14,853 bases of DNA from Treponema sp. (GCA_024691105.1 JAILNY010000028.1:1-14853), one strand, 5' to 3'; numbered from the stretch's first letter, positions 5,879 to 13,806 are shown. The notes: generated by a model from the letters alone, not told the origin. Made by a program: numbers and translations.

Positions 5879-6742
5879 CTAAACTAAAGGCTGCATGATA
5901 ATGTCAGCCTTTTGTCCGCTGGATTTTGGGGGAAGAATTACAGCGGATTCGGTAAAGCCGGCTGCAATTGCTTTTTGGCGCGCAATGTCAAAGGCTGCGT
6001 CAAGGTTTTCGATTGCGTGTGCGTCGGAGTTAATTGTAATACGCAGTCCGGCTTTATTTAACTGGTCAAGAAAAAATGCTGACGGATATACGTCGTTCAT
6101 GTTTTTTCTTGCAATTGCTCCAGTATTAATTTCTACAATCACATCACGCTTTTTAATTTCTTTTACAAGCGCTTTAACTTCGTTTTTATACCAGGAATCT
6201 TCTTCACTAAAAAAATTCAGCGCACCGTTTCTTATGCGTATTAAATCTGCGTGACCTAAAATCGTAAAGTCACAGGTTCTTAACATTTCGCGTTCAAGTG
6301 CAAAATATTCCTGAACAAATTTTTTCCCGTTGCCGTTAAAAAGTTTTTCAATTCCGGTTTTTACTCCCTGGGCAGATTCATCGACGGTTACAAAACCTTT
6401 TTCGTTTACAATGTAATGAACAGAGCCGATAAGAAAATCCGGTTCAAATTCTTTAAAGCGTTCAAACGTCGGCTCGCACAATGAAGGAATAAAATCTGCT
6501 TCAAAGCCCAAAAGAATTGAAAGTTTGTTTTTGTATTTTTTTTCAAGGCGTCTTATTTCCTGCGCGTATGCTTCGTGTTCTTTTGGAGCAATGTGCCATG
6601 TCCCACCAAAGGGATACATGCTGTGACTTGAAAAACCTAAGATGTTAAAATTTTTTTTAACTGCTTCTTTTACCATCTGTTCTGCTGTTGCATGTCCGTC
6701 GCAAAATTCTGTGTGAGTGTGATAGTTTGTTTTATAATTCAT
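5879..6742 (-). CDS. PHP-superfamily phosphatase, histidinol-phosphatase (HisJ/HisK) type
   Basis: 287 residues with the PHP metal-site motifs in order: HTHTEFCDGH (His8, His10, Asp15, His17), His40 in SSHS, Glu81 in GFEADF, His109 in GSVHY, His164 in GHADLIR, EINTGA at 204-209, and NSDAH (Asp240, His242). These form the tri-metal centre of monofunctional histidinol-phosphate phosphatases, which convert L-histidinol phosphate to L-histidinol. Length and motif spacing fit HisJ/HisK closely. It is cytoplasmic, with no signal sequence. The ATG lies within the end of the kinase gene (11-nt overlap), so translation is probably coupled and it is the last gene of the phosphorelay operon. No other histidine-biosynthesis gene is in view, so the physiological substrate could differ from histidinol phosphate. 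The family is confident, the substrate less so. Confidence 0.85.
   Translation of the reverse strand: MNYKTNYHTHTEFCDGHATAEQMVKEAVKKNFNILGFSSHSMYPFGGTWHIAPKEHEAYAQEIRRLEKKYKNKLSILLGFEADFIPSLCEPTFERFKEFEPDFLIGSVHYIVNEKGFVTVDESAQGVKTGIEKLFNGNGKKFVQEYFALEREMLRTCDFTILGHADLIRIRNGALNFFSEEDSWYKNEVKALVKEIKKRDVIVEINTGAIARKNMNDVYPSAFFLDQLNKAGLRITINSDAHAIENLDAAFDIARQKAIAAGFTESAVILPPKSSGQKADIIMQPLV
5886..5913. terminator. Bidirectional terminator at the dksA / PHP-phosphatase junction
   Basis: AAAGGCTG (5886-5893) pairs perfectly with CAGCCTTT (5905-5912). The inner CAT (5894-5896) and ATG (5901-5903) can extend the stem around a GATA loop, leaving T5904 bulged. T residues follow on the plus strand. The hairpin lies inside the last codons of the convergent phosphatase gene and may also serve it. 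Confidence 0.6.
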
Positions 6743-8783
6743 TTCTAGCCATCCAGTCTTTGACTTCGCCTTTTAGTTTTATAAGTTCATCGCAGAGCGC
6801 GTAGTAATTTAAATTTAATGCATCGATATTTTCTAATTTTGCGGCCTTGTTCAGGCGTACTCCGTAATCAGAAATTGTAAATGCAGAAACTGTAGAACCT
6901 GAGCCTTTAAGAGTGTGACCTGTTCTTCGGAGTTCTTCAAAATTGCGTTCATCAATCAATGCAGGAATCATTCCGATAAGGTTTTCTGTCTGATTGATAA
7001 AGTCAGAAATAAGCTGCTTTCCAAAATGGTAATCGTGTGCAATCGTGTCGATAAAATCTTCTTCGTTCCAGACTTTCTGATCGTTGTCCTGAACTTCAAG
7101 CAGCGTTGTAATTTCGAGTGCAGAAGGAAGAATTAACGCGGTGTTCCATTTTTCGATTAAGTCTCGGACAACAGAACTTTTAAACGGCTTTACAAGAACG
7201 TCATTCATTCCGGCTTTTTTATATTGTTCAAAATCATCGGTGTCAGAGTTTGCTGTGCAGGCAATGATAATTCCCTTGTAGCCGATTTTTCTTATTTCGA
7301 TTGTAGAATCAATTCCGTTCATTACAGGCATTTGAATGTCCATAAAAATAAAATCGATTTCCGGATGCATGCTTACAATATCAAGCGCTTCCTGTCCGTT
7401 TTCTGCAACAAGTGTGTCAGCTCCAAATTTTTCGAGAAAGGTAGAAAGCAATCGGCGGTTTACGATGTGGTCTTCTGCAATAAGAATATGAAGGCCACTT
7501 GCAAGATCTGCTTCCTTTTTTTCGCGGATGATGTCTTCTGTCTGACGCTTGATAATATTTTCCGGACTGTTTGCTTCTTTTGCTTTTTTTGCAAGCTGTC
7601 GTTCGTGCAAAACCTCGCCCGGAGCTTTCTGCTCTGCAATAGCGGTTTCAAAAGATTCCTTAAAGCTTTGCGAAAGAAGTTCAAAAATCTTTTTTCGTTT
7701 TAAAGGCTTGTAAAGATAACCGTCAAACCAGTTGAGCATTTTCATTTTTGCTTCGCCGCCCATCTGACCTTCAGGAACGATGAGATAAAGCTTTACGCTG
7801 TTAATTTCTTTGTCATTGTTGATGTTTGCCGCAAGATGCCATCCGTCGACCTTTGGCATAATCATGTCGATAAAGACATCGGTAAAAGGCTCTCCGTCTT
7901 TAAAGCTCTGGTGAAGAAGTTCAAGTGCTTCTTCTGCATTTTTAGATGTCACAATCTGTTTAAGGCCAAATTTCTCTAAGAGCTTGGCAAAGGTTTTTCT
8001 TGCAAGAGAACTGTCGTCGACAATAAGAATCTTTGTTTTTGCAGGAGCAACAAGCTGGTATTTTGATGGTTCATCTTTTATTGCCGGTCTGTATGGAATT
8101 TTAAAATAGAAAATTGAACCGCCGTCAGGATTGTCGGTAATTCCGATTTTTCCGTTCATTGCCTGAATCAGCGATTTACAGATTGCAAGACCAAGTCCTG
8201 TTCCGCCGTACTTTCTTGTCGTTGAAGCATCGGCCTGATAGTAAGCATTAAAGAGTTTTTTCTGGGCATCCTTTGGAACTCCGATTCCACTGTCGATAAC
8301 TTTAAAAACAAGATAATCTTTATCAAGTGTAACCGTAATGTAAACGTAACCGTTAGAGGTAAACTTTACGGCGTTCTTAACAATGTTCAAAAGAATCTGC
8401 TGAACGCGAATCTGGTCACCCATAATCGATTCATTAATTTTTAAATCGATGTCGGTTACAATTTCGAGTCCTTTGTTAAAGGCTTCGATGCTGACAAAGT
8501 CCGTAGTTTTTTCTACAGTCTGGAACAAATTAAAAGGCGCGTCTTCAAGCTTAAAATCCTTGTTACTGATTTTTGAATAATCAAGAATGCTGTTTGCAAG
8601 CGAAAGAAGAACTTCTGCGCTGAATTGAATCTGACGGATGTATTCTTTCTGTTCGCGGTCAAGAGGCGTTTCGTTCATCAGCTCAACAGAACCGATGATA
8701 GTCTGAATAGGTGTTCTAATTTCGTGAAGCGTTGTTGCAAGAAAGCGGACAGAGCTTTGAATTTCTGAATTATGATCGGGCAT
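6732..8783 (-). CDS. Soluble hybrid histidine kinase, HisKA-HATPase-REC-REC-HPt
   Basis: 683 residues. The HisKA domain begins almost at the N-terminus, with phosphoacceptor His20 in LHEIRTP; there is no transmembrane segment, PAS, HAMP or other sensor. The HATPase domain shows the N box (Asn133, Asn137), DSGIG (164-168) and GGTGLGLA (193-200). REC1 (about 250-375) has the acidic pair Asp256/257, phosphosite Asp306 and Lys359, but Val336 occupies the usual Thr/Ser switch position. REC2 (about 431-545) is complete: Glu437/Asp438, Asp482, Thr510, Lys532. The C-terminal HPt domain (about 575-683) has His623 in GHTLKGSG. The order resembles BarA/ArcB-type phosphorelays, with phosphate flowing His20 to a REC Asp to His623 and then to a partner. 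The ATG overlaps the upstream receiver-protein gene by 14 nt, and its own end overlaps the PHP gene, so all three are one translationally coupled operon. Sensing is presumably by an interacting protein. Confidence 0.93.
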   Translation of the reverse strand: MPDHNSEIQSSVRFLATTLHEIRTPIQTIIGSVELMNETPLDREQKEYIRQIQFSAEVLLSLANSILDYSKISNKDFKLEDAPFNLFQTVEKTTDFVSIEAFNKGLEIVTDIDLKINESIMGDQIRVQQILLNIVKNAVKFTSNGYVYITVTLDKDYLVFKVIDSGIGVPKDAQKKLFNAYYQADASTTRKYGGTGLGLAICKSLIQAMNGKIGITDNPDGGSIFYFKIPYRPAIKDEPSKYQLVAPAKTKILIVDDSSLARKTFAKLLEKFGLKQIVTSKNAEEALELLHQSFKDGEPFTDVFIDMIMPKVDGWHLAANINNDKEINSVKLYLIVPEGQMGGEAKMKMLNWFDGYLYKPLKRKKIFELLSQSFKESFETAIAEQKAPGEVLHERQLAKKAKEANSPENIIKRQTEDIIREKKEADLASGLHILIAEDHIVNRRLLSTFLEKFGADTLVAENGQEALDIVSMHPEIDFIFMDIQMPVMNGIDSTIEIRKIGYKGIIIACTANSDTDDFEQYKKAGMNDVLVKPFKSSVVRDLIEKWNTALILPSALEITTLLEVQDNDQKVWNEEDFIDTIAHDYHFGKQLISDFINQTENLIGMIPALIDERNFEELRRTGHTLKGSGSTVSAFTISDYGVRLNKAAKLENIDALNLNYYALCDELIKLKGEVKDWMARNEL

Positions 8784-10005
8784 GCAAAACTTCTATGGCT
8801 TTAGCAATGATTACGTCAGGTTTTTGAGGTTTTACAAGATAGCTTTTTGCGCCTAAGCTTAAAGCCTGTATTACAACTTCGCGCTGAGTAGCCTGAGAGT
8901 AAATAATAATTGGTGGAGCGTTCTGAGATACCTTAAGCTTAGTAAGAATATCAAAGCCAGAAACTCCAGGCATAAATATATCAAGAATTGCAAGGTCAAA
9001 ATGTTCTTTATCAACTGCATTGATAAAATTATTTCCGTTATCAAACAGAACAGTTTCTGCGCCCATCGAGCTTAATGACTTTTGCAAAACTGAACGGATA
9101 ACGCTGTCGTCATCAACGATGGCAACCTTAAATACAGTTCCTTCTGTATCATCTTTTGCAAGGTCAAAGTCAAAGCGGTGATCAATTGAGTCATCGTCAA
9201 TTTCCTGCTGGGCAAGAATCTCTTCTGCAATCAGTTCCGGAACTTCATCAGGAGCGGCAGTAATAGAAACAAATGACGAGAGTACTTTACGAAGATCGTT
9301 TACAACTTTAATCTGTGAATACTGCGGATGTCCGTCAAGAAAGTCAGGAATAAAACTGTCAAACGAAAGCACTTTTATAAATTTTGGCTGAATGCGTTTT
9401 TCTGAGAGAACTGTTTCAAAAAGATAATCAAGATTAACGCCATCAACAAAAGAGAGCATAAGGTCTGTCATCATGATAATCAGCTTTGGAGTTTCCATCT
9501 CTTTTCTGTCGATAAGCTCTGCGAGGCGGTATTTTAAAAGCGAAATTTTTTCGCGGTTAAGAACCTGAGCAAGTTCAACAAAAATAATATTGTTGTGATA
9601 GTGAACCTGAAGTATTGAAGGTGTCGTATCAACGGCAAAACTTATTTTAAGAACATTTCCGATTGCTTCGATAAATGAGTTGAATCTGATTGGAGTAGGA
9701 AAGTATTTGATGACGCCGTAGCGCACAAGAGATGCAACGCGGGCTTTTTCTATCTGCGGTCCTGTAAGGATAACCGGAATATTTTTTGCGTTAGGATCTG
9801 AAGCCTTGCTTTTTAGAAAGTCCATCAAATCTGTAAAGGAGTCTGATACGTCCATAATTACAAGGTCTGGAAGAACGGTGATAAGTCTTGTGTACGCGTC
9901 TCTACGGCCATTTGTAACTTCGACAGAGATGTTTTCAGCTGAAAGTTTTTCTCTCATAAAGTCGCTGAAAAGTTTTGATGAATCAATAATCAGAACCTTT
10001 TTCAT
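8770..10005 (-). CDS. Double-receiver response regulator with a cryptic middle domain (REC-X-REC)
   Basis: 411 residues, first gene of the operon. REC1 (1-120) keeps a phosphosite-like Asp52 and Thr81, but has only one acid at the front (Asp8, followed by Ser) and Thr104 where the conserved Lys belongs (FPTP instead of KP), so it is probably degenerate. Residues about 125-245 match no domain I can name with confidence. Their strand-helix rhythm (IIFVELAQVLN, a helix, KLIIMMTDL, a helix, KFIKVLSFDSF) resembles a STAS or similar alpha/beta fold. An acidic linker (252-288) precedes REC2 (292-411), which is intact: Asp298/299, Asp342, Ser370, Lys392. There is no DNA-binding, GGDEF or other enzymatic output. 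REC2 is the likely acceptor from the partner kinase's HPt. The ATG at 10005-10003 has AGGA shortly upstream. Output is probably by protein-protein contact; this is inference. Confidence 0.88.
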   Translation of the reverse strand: MKKVLIIDSSKLFSDFMREKLSAENISVEVTNGRRDAYTRLITVLPDLVIMDVSDSFTDLMDFLKSKASDPNAKNIPVILTGPQIEKARVASLVRYGVIKYFPTPIRFNSFIEAIGNVLKISFAVDTTPSILQVHYHNNIIFVELAQVLNREKISLLKYRLAELIDRKEMETPKLIIMMTDLMLSFVDGVNLDYLFETVLSEKRIQPKFIKVLSFDSFIPDFLDGHPQYSQIKVVNDLRKVLSSFVSITAAPDEVPELIAEEILAQQEIDDDSIDHRFDFDLAKDDTEGTVFKVAIVDDDSVIRSVLQKSLSSMGAETVLFDNGNNFINAVDKEHFDLAILDIFMPGVSGFDILTKLKVSQNAPPIIIYSQATQREVVIQALSLGAKSYLVKPQKPDVIIAKAIEVLHARS

Positions 10006-10056
10006 ACTATTCCTATTATATTTTATTTTATACTGAAATCTCTATTTTGTCGAGCG

Positions 10057-10135
10057 CGTATTTGTACGTATTTGTGCAGATTTTAGCAGTCTTTACTAAA
10101 TATACGCTTTGATTGATAAAAGTTGCGTGATAAAA
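10057..10135. repeat. Short phased direct repeats in the divergent region before ackA
   Basis: The 240-bp gap between the phosphorelay operon and ackA holds CGTATTTGT twice with a 10-bp period (10057-10065 and 10067-10075), one helical turn apart, and TGATAAAA twice with a 14-bp period (10114-10121 and 10128-10135). An inverted pair AACCTA/TAGGTT (10134-10139, 10150-10155) lies just upstream of the ackA promoter. These may be regulator sites. I see no small gene in the gap and no convincing promoter for the minus-strand operon. Confidence 0.4.
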
Positions 10136-10166
10136 CCTATGTTTGCTTTTAGGTTCTGTCTGCTTG

Positions 10167-10195
10167 TTGAAAAATCCTGATTTTTAAACTATAAT
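10167..10195 (+). promoter_or_regulatory. Strong predicted promoter of ackA
   Basis: TTGAAA (10167-10172), a 17-bp spacer, then a perfect TATAAT (10190-10195). The start point would be near 10202, giving a leader of about 44 nt that includes AGGAG (10233-10237) eight bases before the ATG. Confidence 0.8.
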
Positions 10196-10245
10196 TATTT
10201 ATTCGTGCACGCCCGTTTTAGCGGCGTTTCATAGGAGTTTAATTA

Positions 10246-11589
10246 ATGGTAATTCTTACATTGAACTGCGGTTCATCATCTGCAAAGTATCAGGTTTATG
10301 ACTGGGACAACAAAGAAGTAATGGCTAACGGTGTTGTAGAACGCATCGGAATTGAAGGAAGCTGCATTACTCACAAAGCAAAGGGAAAGAAAACAGAAAT
10401 CGAAAGCCCTTGTCCAACTCACAAAGAAGCAATCGAACTTATTATTAAAGAAATCACTGATCCTGAAGTTGGTGTTATCAAATCTATGGACGAAATTGGA
10501 GCTGTTGGTCACCGCGTACTTCATGGCGGCGAAAAGTTCACAAAGTCTGTTCTTATCACTCCAGAGGTTTTGGACGGATTCCGCGAGGTAGTAGACCTCG
10601 GACCTCTCCACATGCCAGCTAACATCATGGGTATTGAAGCAGCTCAGAAGGTAATGCCAAACGTTCCTCATTCAGCTATCATGGATACAGCATGGCATCA
10701 GACAATGCCGGAAGAAACTTTCCAGTATGCAATTCCACGCGAGTGGTACGAAAAATATGCTGCCCGCCGCTACGGCTTCCACGGAACATCTTTCCTTTAT
10801 ACTGCAAAGCGTGCCGCAGTCCTCCTTGGAAAAGATCCAAAAGACTGCAACCTTATCATCTGCCACATTGGAAACGGTTCTTCTATGTGTGCTGTTAAAA
10901 ATGGAGTTTGTTACGATACAACAATGGGTATTACTCCTCTCGAAGGTCTCGTAATGGGTACACGTTCCGGCGACCTTGACCCGGCTCTTCCATTCTACAT
11001 CATGCGTAAAACTGGAATGTCTGCTGATGAAATGGACAAAGCACTCAACAAGAAGTGTGGTTGTCTTGGTATCACAGGAAAATATTCTGACCGCCGCGAT
11101 ATCGAAATCGACGCTGCAAAGGGCGACAAGCTCTGCCAGCTTTCTATTGAAATGGAAGCTCTCCGCATTAAAAAATACATCGGTGCATTCATGGCAGAAC
11201 TCGGACACGTAGATGCTATCGTTTGGACAGCAGGGGTCGGCGAGCGCGGACCAATCACTCGTATGAAGGCTTGTTCAGGTCTTGAAAACTACGGCATTAA
11301 GATTGATGCTCAGCGCAACGAATGGTCATTCACTGGCAACGCTGAAACTTACATCCACGCTGATGATTCAAAGACAAAGATTTTCGTAATTCCAACAGAC
11401 GAAGAGCTTGTAATGACAGAAGATGCTTACGCTCTCATGAAGGGAACTTACGACGTTCATACAAACTTCAAGTATTCTTTCCAGGATCCTAACTACGTAA
11501 ACAAGGCCCGCGAAGAAGGCTTGAAGGGCGACCTCGTAAAGAGACCTAATATTGCTAAGATTTTGGCTCGCGACATCATCGGTAAATAG
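10246..11589 (+). CDS. ackA: Acetate kinase
   Basis: 447 residues. Acetate kinase interconverts acetyl phosphate and ADP with acetate and ATP, the ATP-yielding step of acetate fermentation, usually paired with phosphotransacetylase (not in this window). Family signatures are all present: LTLNCGSSSAKY at the start (Asn7), GHRVLHGGEKF (Arg90), MDTAWHQTMP, RRYGFHGTS (His179), HIGNGSS, GITPLEGLVMGTRSGDLDP (Arg240), AGVGERG and PTDEELV near 383-389. After about residue 400, where E. coli AckA ends, it continues for some 45 residues (YDVHTNFKYSFQDP onward) without obvious domain similarity. Codon use differs from its neighbours, with many C-ending codons (CTC, AAC, ATC, GAC), as expected for a highly expressed gene. 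It has its own promoter, ribosome binding site and terminator, so it is monocistronic. Confidence 0.97.
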   Translation: MVILTLNCGSSSAKYQVYDWDNKEVMANGVVERIGIEGSCITHKAKGKKTEIESPCPTHKEAIELIIKEITDPEVGVIKSMDEIGAVGHRVLHGGEKFTKSVLITPEVLDGFREVVDLGPLHMPANIMGIEAAQKVMPNVPHSAIMDTAWHQTMPEETFQYAIPREWYEKYAARRYGFHGTSFLYTAKRAAVLLGKDPKDCNLIICHIGNGSSMCAVKNGVCYDTTMGITPLEGLVMGTRSGDLDPALPFYIMRKTGMSADEMDKALNKKCGCLGITGKYSDRRDIEIDAAKGDKLCQLSIEMEALRIKKYIGAFMAELGHVDAIVWTAGVGERGPITRMKACSGLENYGIKIDAQRNEWSFTGNAETYIHADDSKTKIFVIPTDEELVMTEDAYALMKGTYDVHTNFKYSFQDPNYVNKAREEGLKGDLVKRPNIAKILARDIIGK

Positions 11590-11630
11590 CCGACATTGCT
11601 AGGCGTAAGCCGAAGCAAATCATAATAGAA

Positions 11631-11662
11631 AAGGCACAGATTCAAACTCTGTGCCTTTTTTT
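11631..11662 (+). terminator. Strong intrinsic terminator of ackA
   Basis: AAGGCACAGA (11631-11640) and TCTGTGCCTT (11648-11657) form a perfect 10-bp stem with a 7-nt loop, followed by T residues to 11662. Confidence 0.93.
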
Positions 11663-11672
11663 GTTTTTGCGA

Positions 11673-11678
11673 TATAAT
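11673..11678 (+). promoter_or_regulatory. Possible -10 element of nadE
   Basis: A perfect TATAAT lies 18 bp before the nadE ATG. The matching -35 position falls in the ackA terminator stem and shows no good TTGACA-like hexamer, so the promoter is either weak or dependent on an activator. The leader would be only about 12 nt. Confidence 0.45.
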
Positions 11679-11696
11679 ATTCCCACAGGTGAAAAT

Positions 11697-13715
11697 ATGG
11701 CATATGGATTTATCAGAAGTGCGTGTGTGAGTCCGCGTTTAAGGGTTGCTGACTGTGGTTTTAATGGACAGCAGATTGTAGAGGTTGCAAGACTTGCTTC
11801 GGAAAAAGGTGCGGCTGTCATTGTGTTTCCAGAGCTTTGTATTACCGCTTATACTTGCGGGGATTTGTTTTTTCAGCAGACTTTACAGCGTGCAGCCGAA
11901 AAAGAGCTTTCTGAAATAATCAAAAAAACTTCTGATTTAGATTCTCTGATTTTTGTAGGCCTTCCTCTTACCCGAACTGAAGGCATTTACAATGTTGCTG
12001 CTGCAATTTGCGGAGGACGTCTTCTTGCTCTTTATGCCAAGTCATATCTTCCAAATTATGCCGAGTTCTACGAGCGTCGTCAGTTCACTCCCTTCCAGCA
12101 GAATATGGAAACTGAATTCATTTCTTTTGCCGGTTTTGATGATGTGCCTTTTGGAACTGATATTCTGCTTCAGGAAAAATCGAATTCTTCATTAACCCTC
12201 GCCTGTGAAATCTGCGAAGACCTCTGGGTTCCGCTTCCACCTTCTACAAGACATGTGCTTGCAGGCGCTACTGTAATTGCAAATCTTTCTGCCGGAAACG
12301 AGATTATCGGAAAAGCTGAATACCGCAGAAATCTTGTAAAATCTCAGTCGGCTCGTTCTATCTGTGCTTATCTTTATGCTAATGCCGGAATGGATGAATC
12401 TACTCAGGACATGGTTTTTGCCGGTCACAATCTGATTGTTGAAAACGGAACTGTGCTTGGCGAGTCTGTGCTTTTTTCTAACGAGACAGTTTATGCTGAT
12501 ATAGATGTAGAGCGCCTTTGTCAGGAACGATGCAAAACTACAAGCTTTGGCTATTCGGTAAATAACGCGATGGCCGGCGCGGATTACGTAAAGGTTGAAT
12601 TCAGTCTGTCGAATGAAAAGGCCGGGGCCGAGTATGATGTGCGCGATATGAATGCCACCCGTGACGCGAACGATGGACGCGACGTCCACGGCGCACACAA
12701 GGCCCGCGGCAAACACACTGATTTACTTCGTTACATCGACCCTCATCCGTTCGTCCCAAACGATTGCGAAAAACGAAGTCAGCGTTGTCTTGAAGTAATA
12801 ACTTTGCAGTATCAGGGTCTTGCAAAACGCCTGCGCCATATTAACTGCCAGTCTGCAGTTATCGGGCTTTCAGGAGGACTCGATTCAACTCTCGCACTTT
12901 TAATTACCTGTCGTGCCTTTGACAGCGTTGGTGTGCCTCGCGAAAAAATCACAGCAATCACAATGCCATGCTTTGGCACAACAGACCGCACTTATAATAA
13001 TGCCTGCGCCCTTGCCCGCGAATGCGGCGTTACCTTAAAAGAAGTACGCATTGCAGATTCTGTCCGCCAGCATTTTAAGGATATCGGTCAGGACGAAGCC
13101 CTTCACGACATAACTTACGAAAACGCTCAGGCCCGCGAGCGAACTCAGGTTCTAATGGACTATGCAAATAAAACAAACGGAATTGTAATTGGAACCGGCG
13201 ACCTTTCTGAGCTTGCTCTTGGCTGGTGTACTTACAACGGCGACCACATGTCTATGTACGGGGTGAATTCTTCTATTCCAAAAACTCTGGTGCGTTATCT
13301 TGTTCAGTGGTTTGCAGATGAAAATGATTCAGCTGTTTTGCGCGATATTCTGGATACACCGGTTTCGCCAGAACTCCTGCCGCCGGAAGAAGGAAAAATT
13401 TCTCAGGTAACAGAAGACCTTGTCGGTCCTTATGAGCTGCACGATTTCTTCCTTTATTATCTTTTGCGTTTTGGATTTTCGCCGTTAAAAATTCTTTTCC
13501 TTGCAAAGCATTCAGAACTTGCAGAAAAATACAGCGATGAAACAATCTTAAAGTGGATGAAAATTTTCTATAAAAGATTCTTTAGCCAGCAGTTTAAACG
13601 AAGCTGTATGCCCGACGGTGCAAAGGTTGGTACAATCAATCTTTCTCCACGAGGCGACTGGCGCATGCCGAGTGATGCAATGGTCTCTACCTGGATGGAC
13701 GAAATTCCAGAGTAA
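11697..13715 (+). CDS. nadE: Glutamine-dependent NAD+ synthetase
   Basis: 672 residues from the ATG at 11697, which has AGGTGA just upstream; a TTG at 11661 lies inside the ackA terminator and is rejected. The enzyme amidates deamido-NAD to NAD+ using ATP and ammonia from glutamine. The N-terminal nitrilase-fold glutaminase (about 1-300) has the catalytic triad Glu46 (FPELC), Lys115 (YAKSYLP) and Cys173 (CEICEDLW). The synthetase domain (about 365-672) has the ATP P-loop SGGLDS at 392-397, the TTDRTYNNA segment and GTGDLSELALGW. Length and order match the long two-domain NadE seen in Mycobacterium tuberculosis. The linker at about residues 305-345 carries a GC-rich low-complexity stretch (Asp, Arg, Ala, His, Gly) unlike the rest. 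No terminator is obvious after the stop. Confidence 0.96.
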   Translation: MAYGFIRSACVSPRLRVADCGFNGQQIVEVARLASEKGAAVIVFPELCITAYTCGDLFFQQTLQRAAEKELSEIIKKTSDLDSLIFVGLPLTRTEGIYNVAAAICGGRLLALYAKSYLPNYAEFYERRQFTPFQQNMETEFISFAGFDDVPFGTDILLQEKSNSSLTLACEICEDLWVPLPPSTRHVLAGATVIANLSAGNEIIGKAEYRRNLVKSQSARSICAYLYANAGMDESTQDMVFAGHNLIVENGTVLGESVLFSNETVYADIDVERLCQERCKTTSFGYSVNNAMAGADYVKVEFSLSNEKAGAEYDVRDMNATRDANDGRDVHGAHKARGKHTDLLRYIDPHPFVPNDCEKRSQRCLEVITLQYQGLAKRLRHINCQSAVIGLSGGLDSTLALLITCRAFDSVGVPREKITAITMPCFGTTDRTYNNACALARECGVTLKEVRIADSVRQHFKDIGQDEALHDITYENAQARERTQVLMDYANKTNGIVIGTGDLSELALGWCTYNGDHMSMYGVNSSIPKTLVRYLVQWFADENDSAVLRDILDTPVSPELLPPEEGKISQVTEDLVGPYELHDFFLYYLLRFGFSPLKILFLAKHSELAEKYSDETILKWMKIFYKRFFSQQFKRSCMPDGAKVGTINLSPRGDWRMPSDAMVSTWMDEIPE

Positions 13716-13747
13716 TATTTGATTCCTTCAAATCTCCATTATTCCAC

Positions 13748-13775
13748 TTGACACTTTTAGAAAGCGGATGATAAC
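13748..13775 (+). promoter_or_regulatory. Predicted promoter of the tandem secreted-protein genes
   Basis: A perfect TTGACA (13748-13753) and, after 16 bp, GATAAC (13770-13775) as a moderate -10. The start point would be near 13782, leaving a leader of about 25 nt with AGAGG eight bases before the ATG. Confidence 0.55.
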
Positions 13776-13806
13776 ATTGTTTATCTTTTTTAAAGAGGTA
13801 TTTGTT

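Noticed and set aside
7224..7703. Plus-strand open frame of 159 codons opposite the hybrid kinase
   Set aside because: Cys/Phe-rich translation typical of an antisense shadow; no start signals.
10006..10245. Riboswitch or small RNA gene in the ackA upstream gap
   Set aside because: Only short repeats and a promoter are visible; the ackA leader is about 44 nt and shows no convincing conserved fold.
10672..11208. Minus-strand open frame of 178 codons opposite ackA
   Set aside because: Antisense shadow of a clear acetate kinase; no ribosome binding site or recognisable product.
12192..12716. Minus-strand open frame of 174 codons opposite nadE
   Set aside because: Shadow of the NadE coding region; the plus strand carries all catalytic motifs.
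13768..13806. Upstream in-frame ATG for secreted protein copy 1
   Set aside because: It overlaps the predicted -10 region, lacks a ribosome binding site and would disrupt the signal peptide; copy 2 conserves the downstream start.
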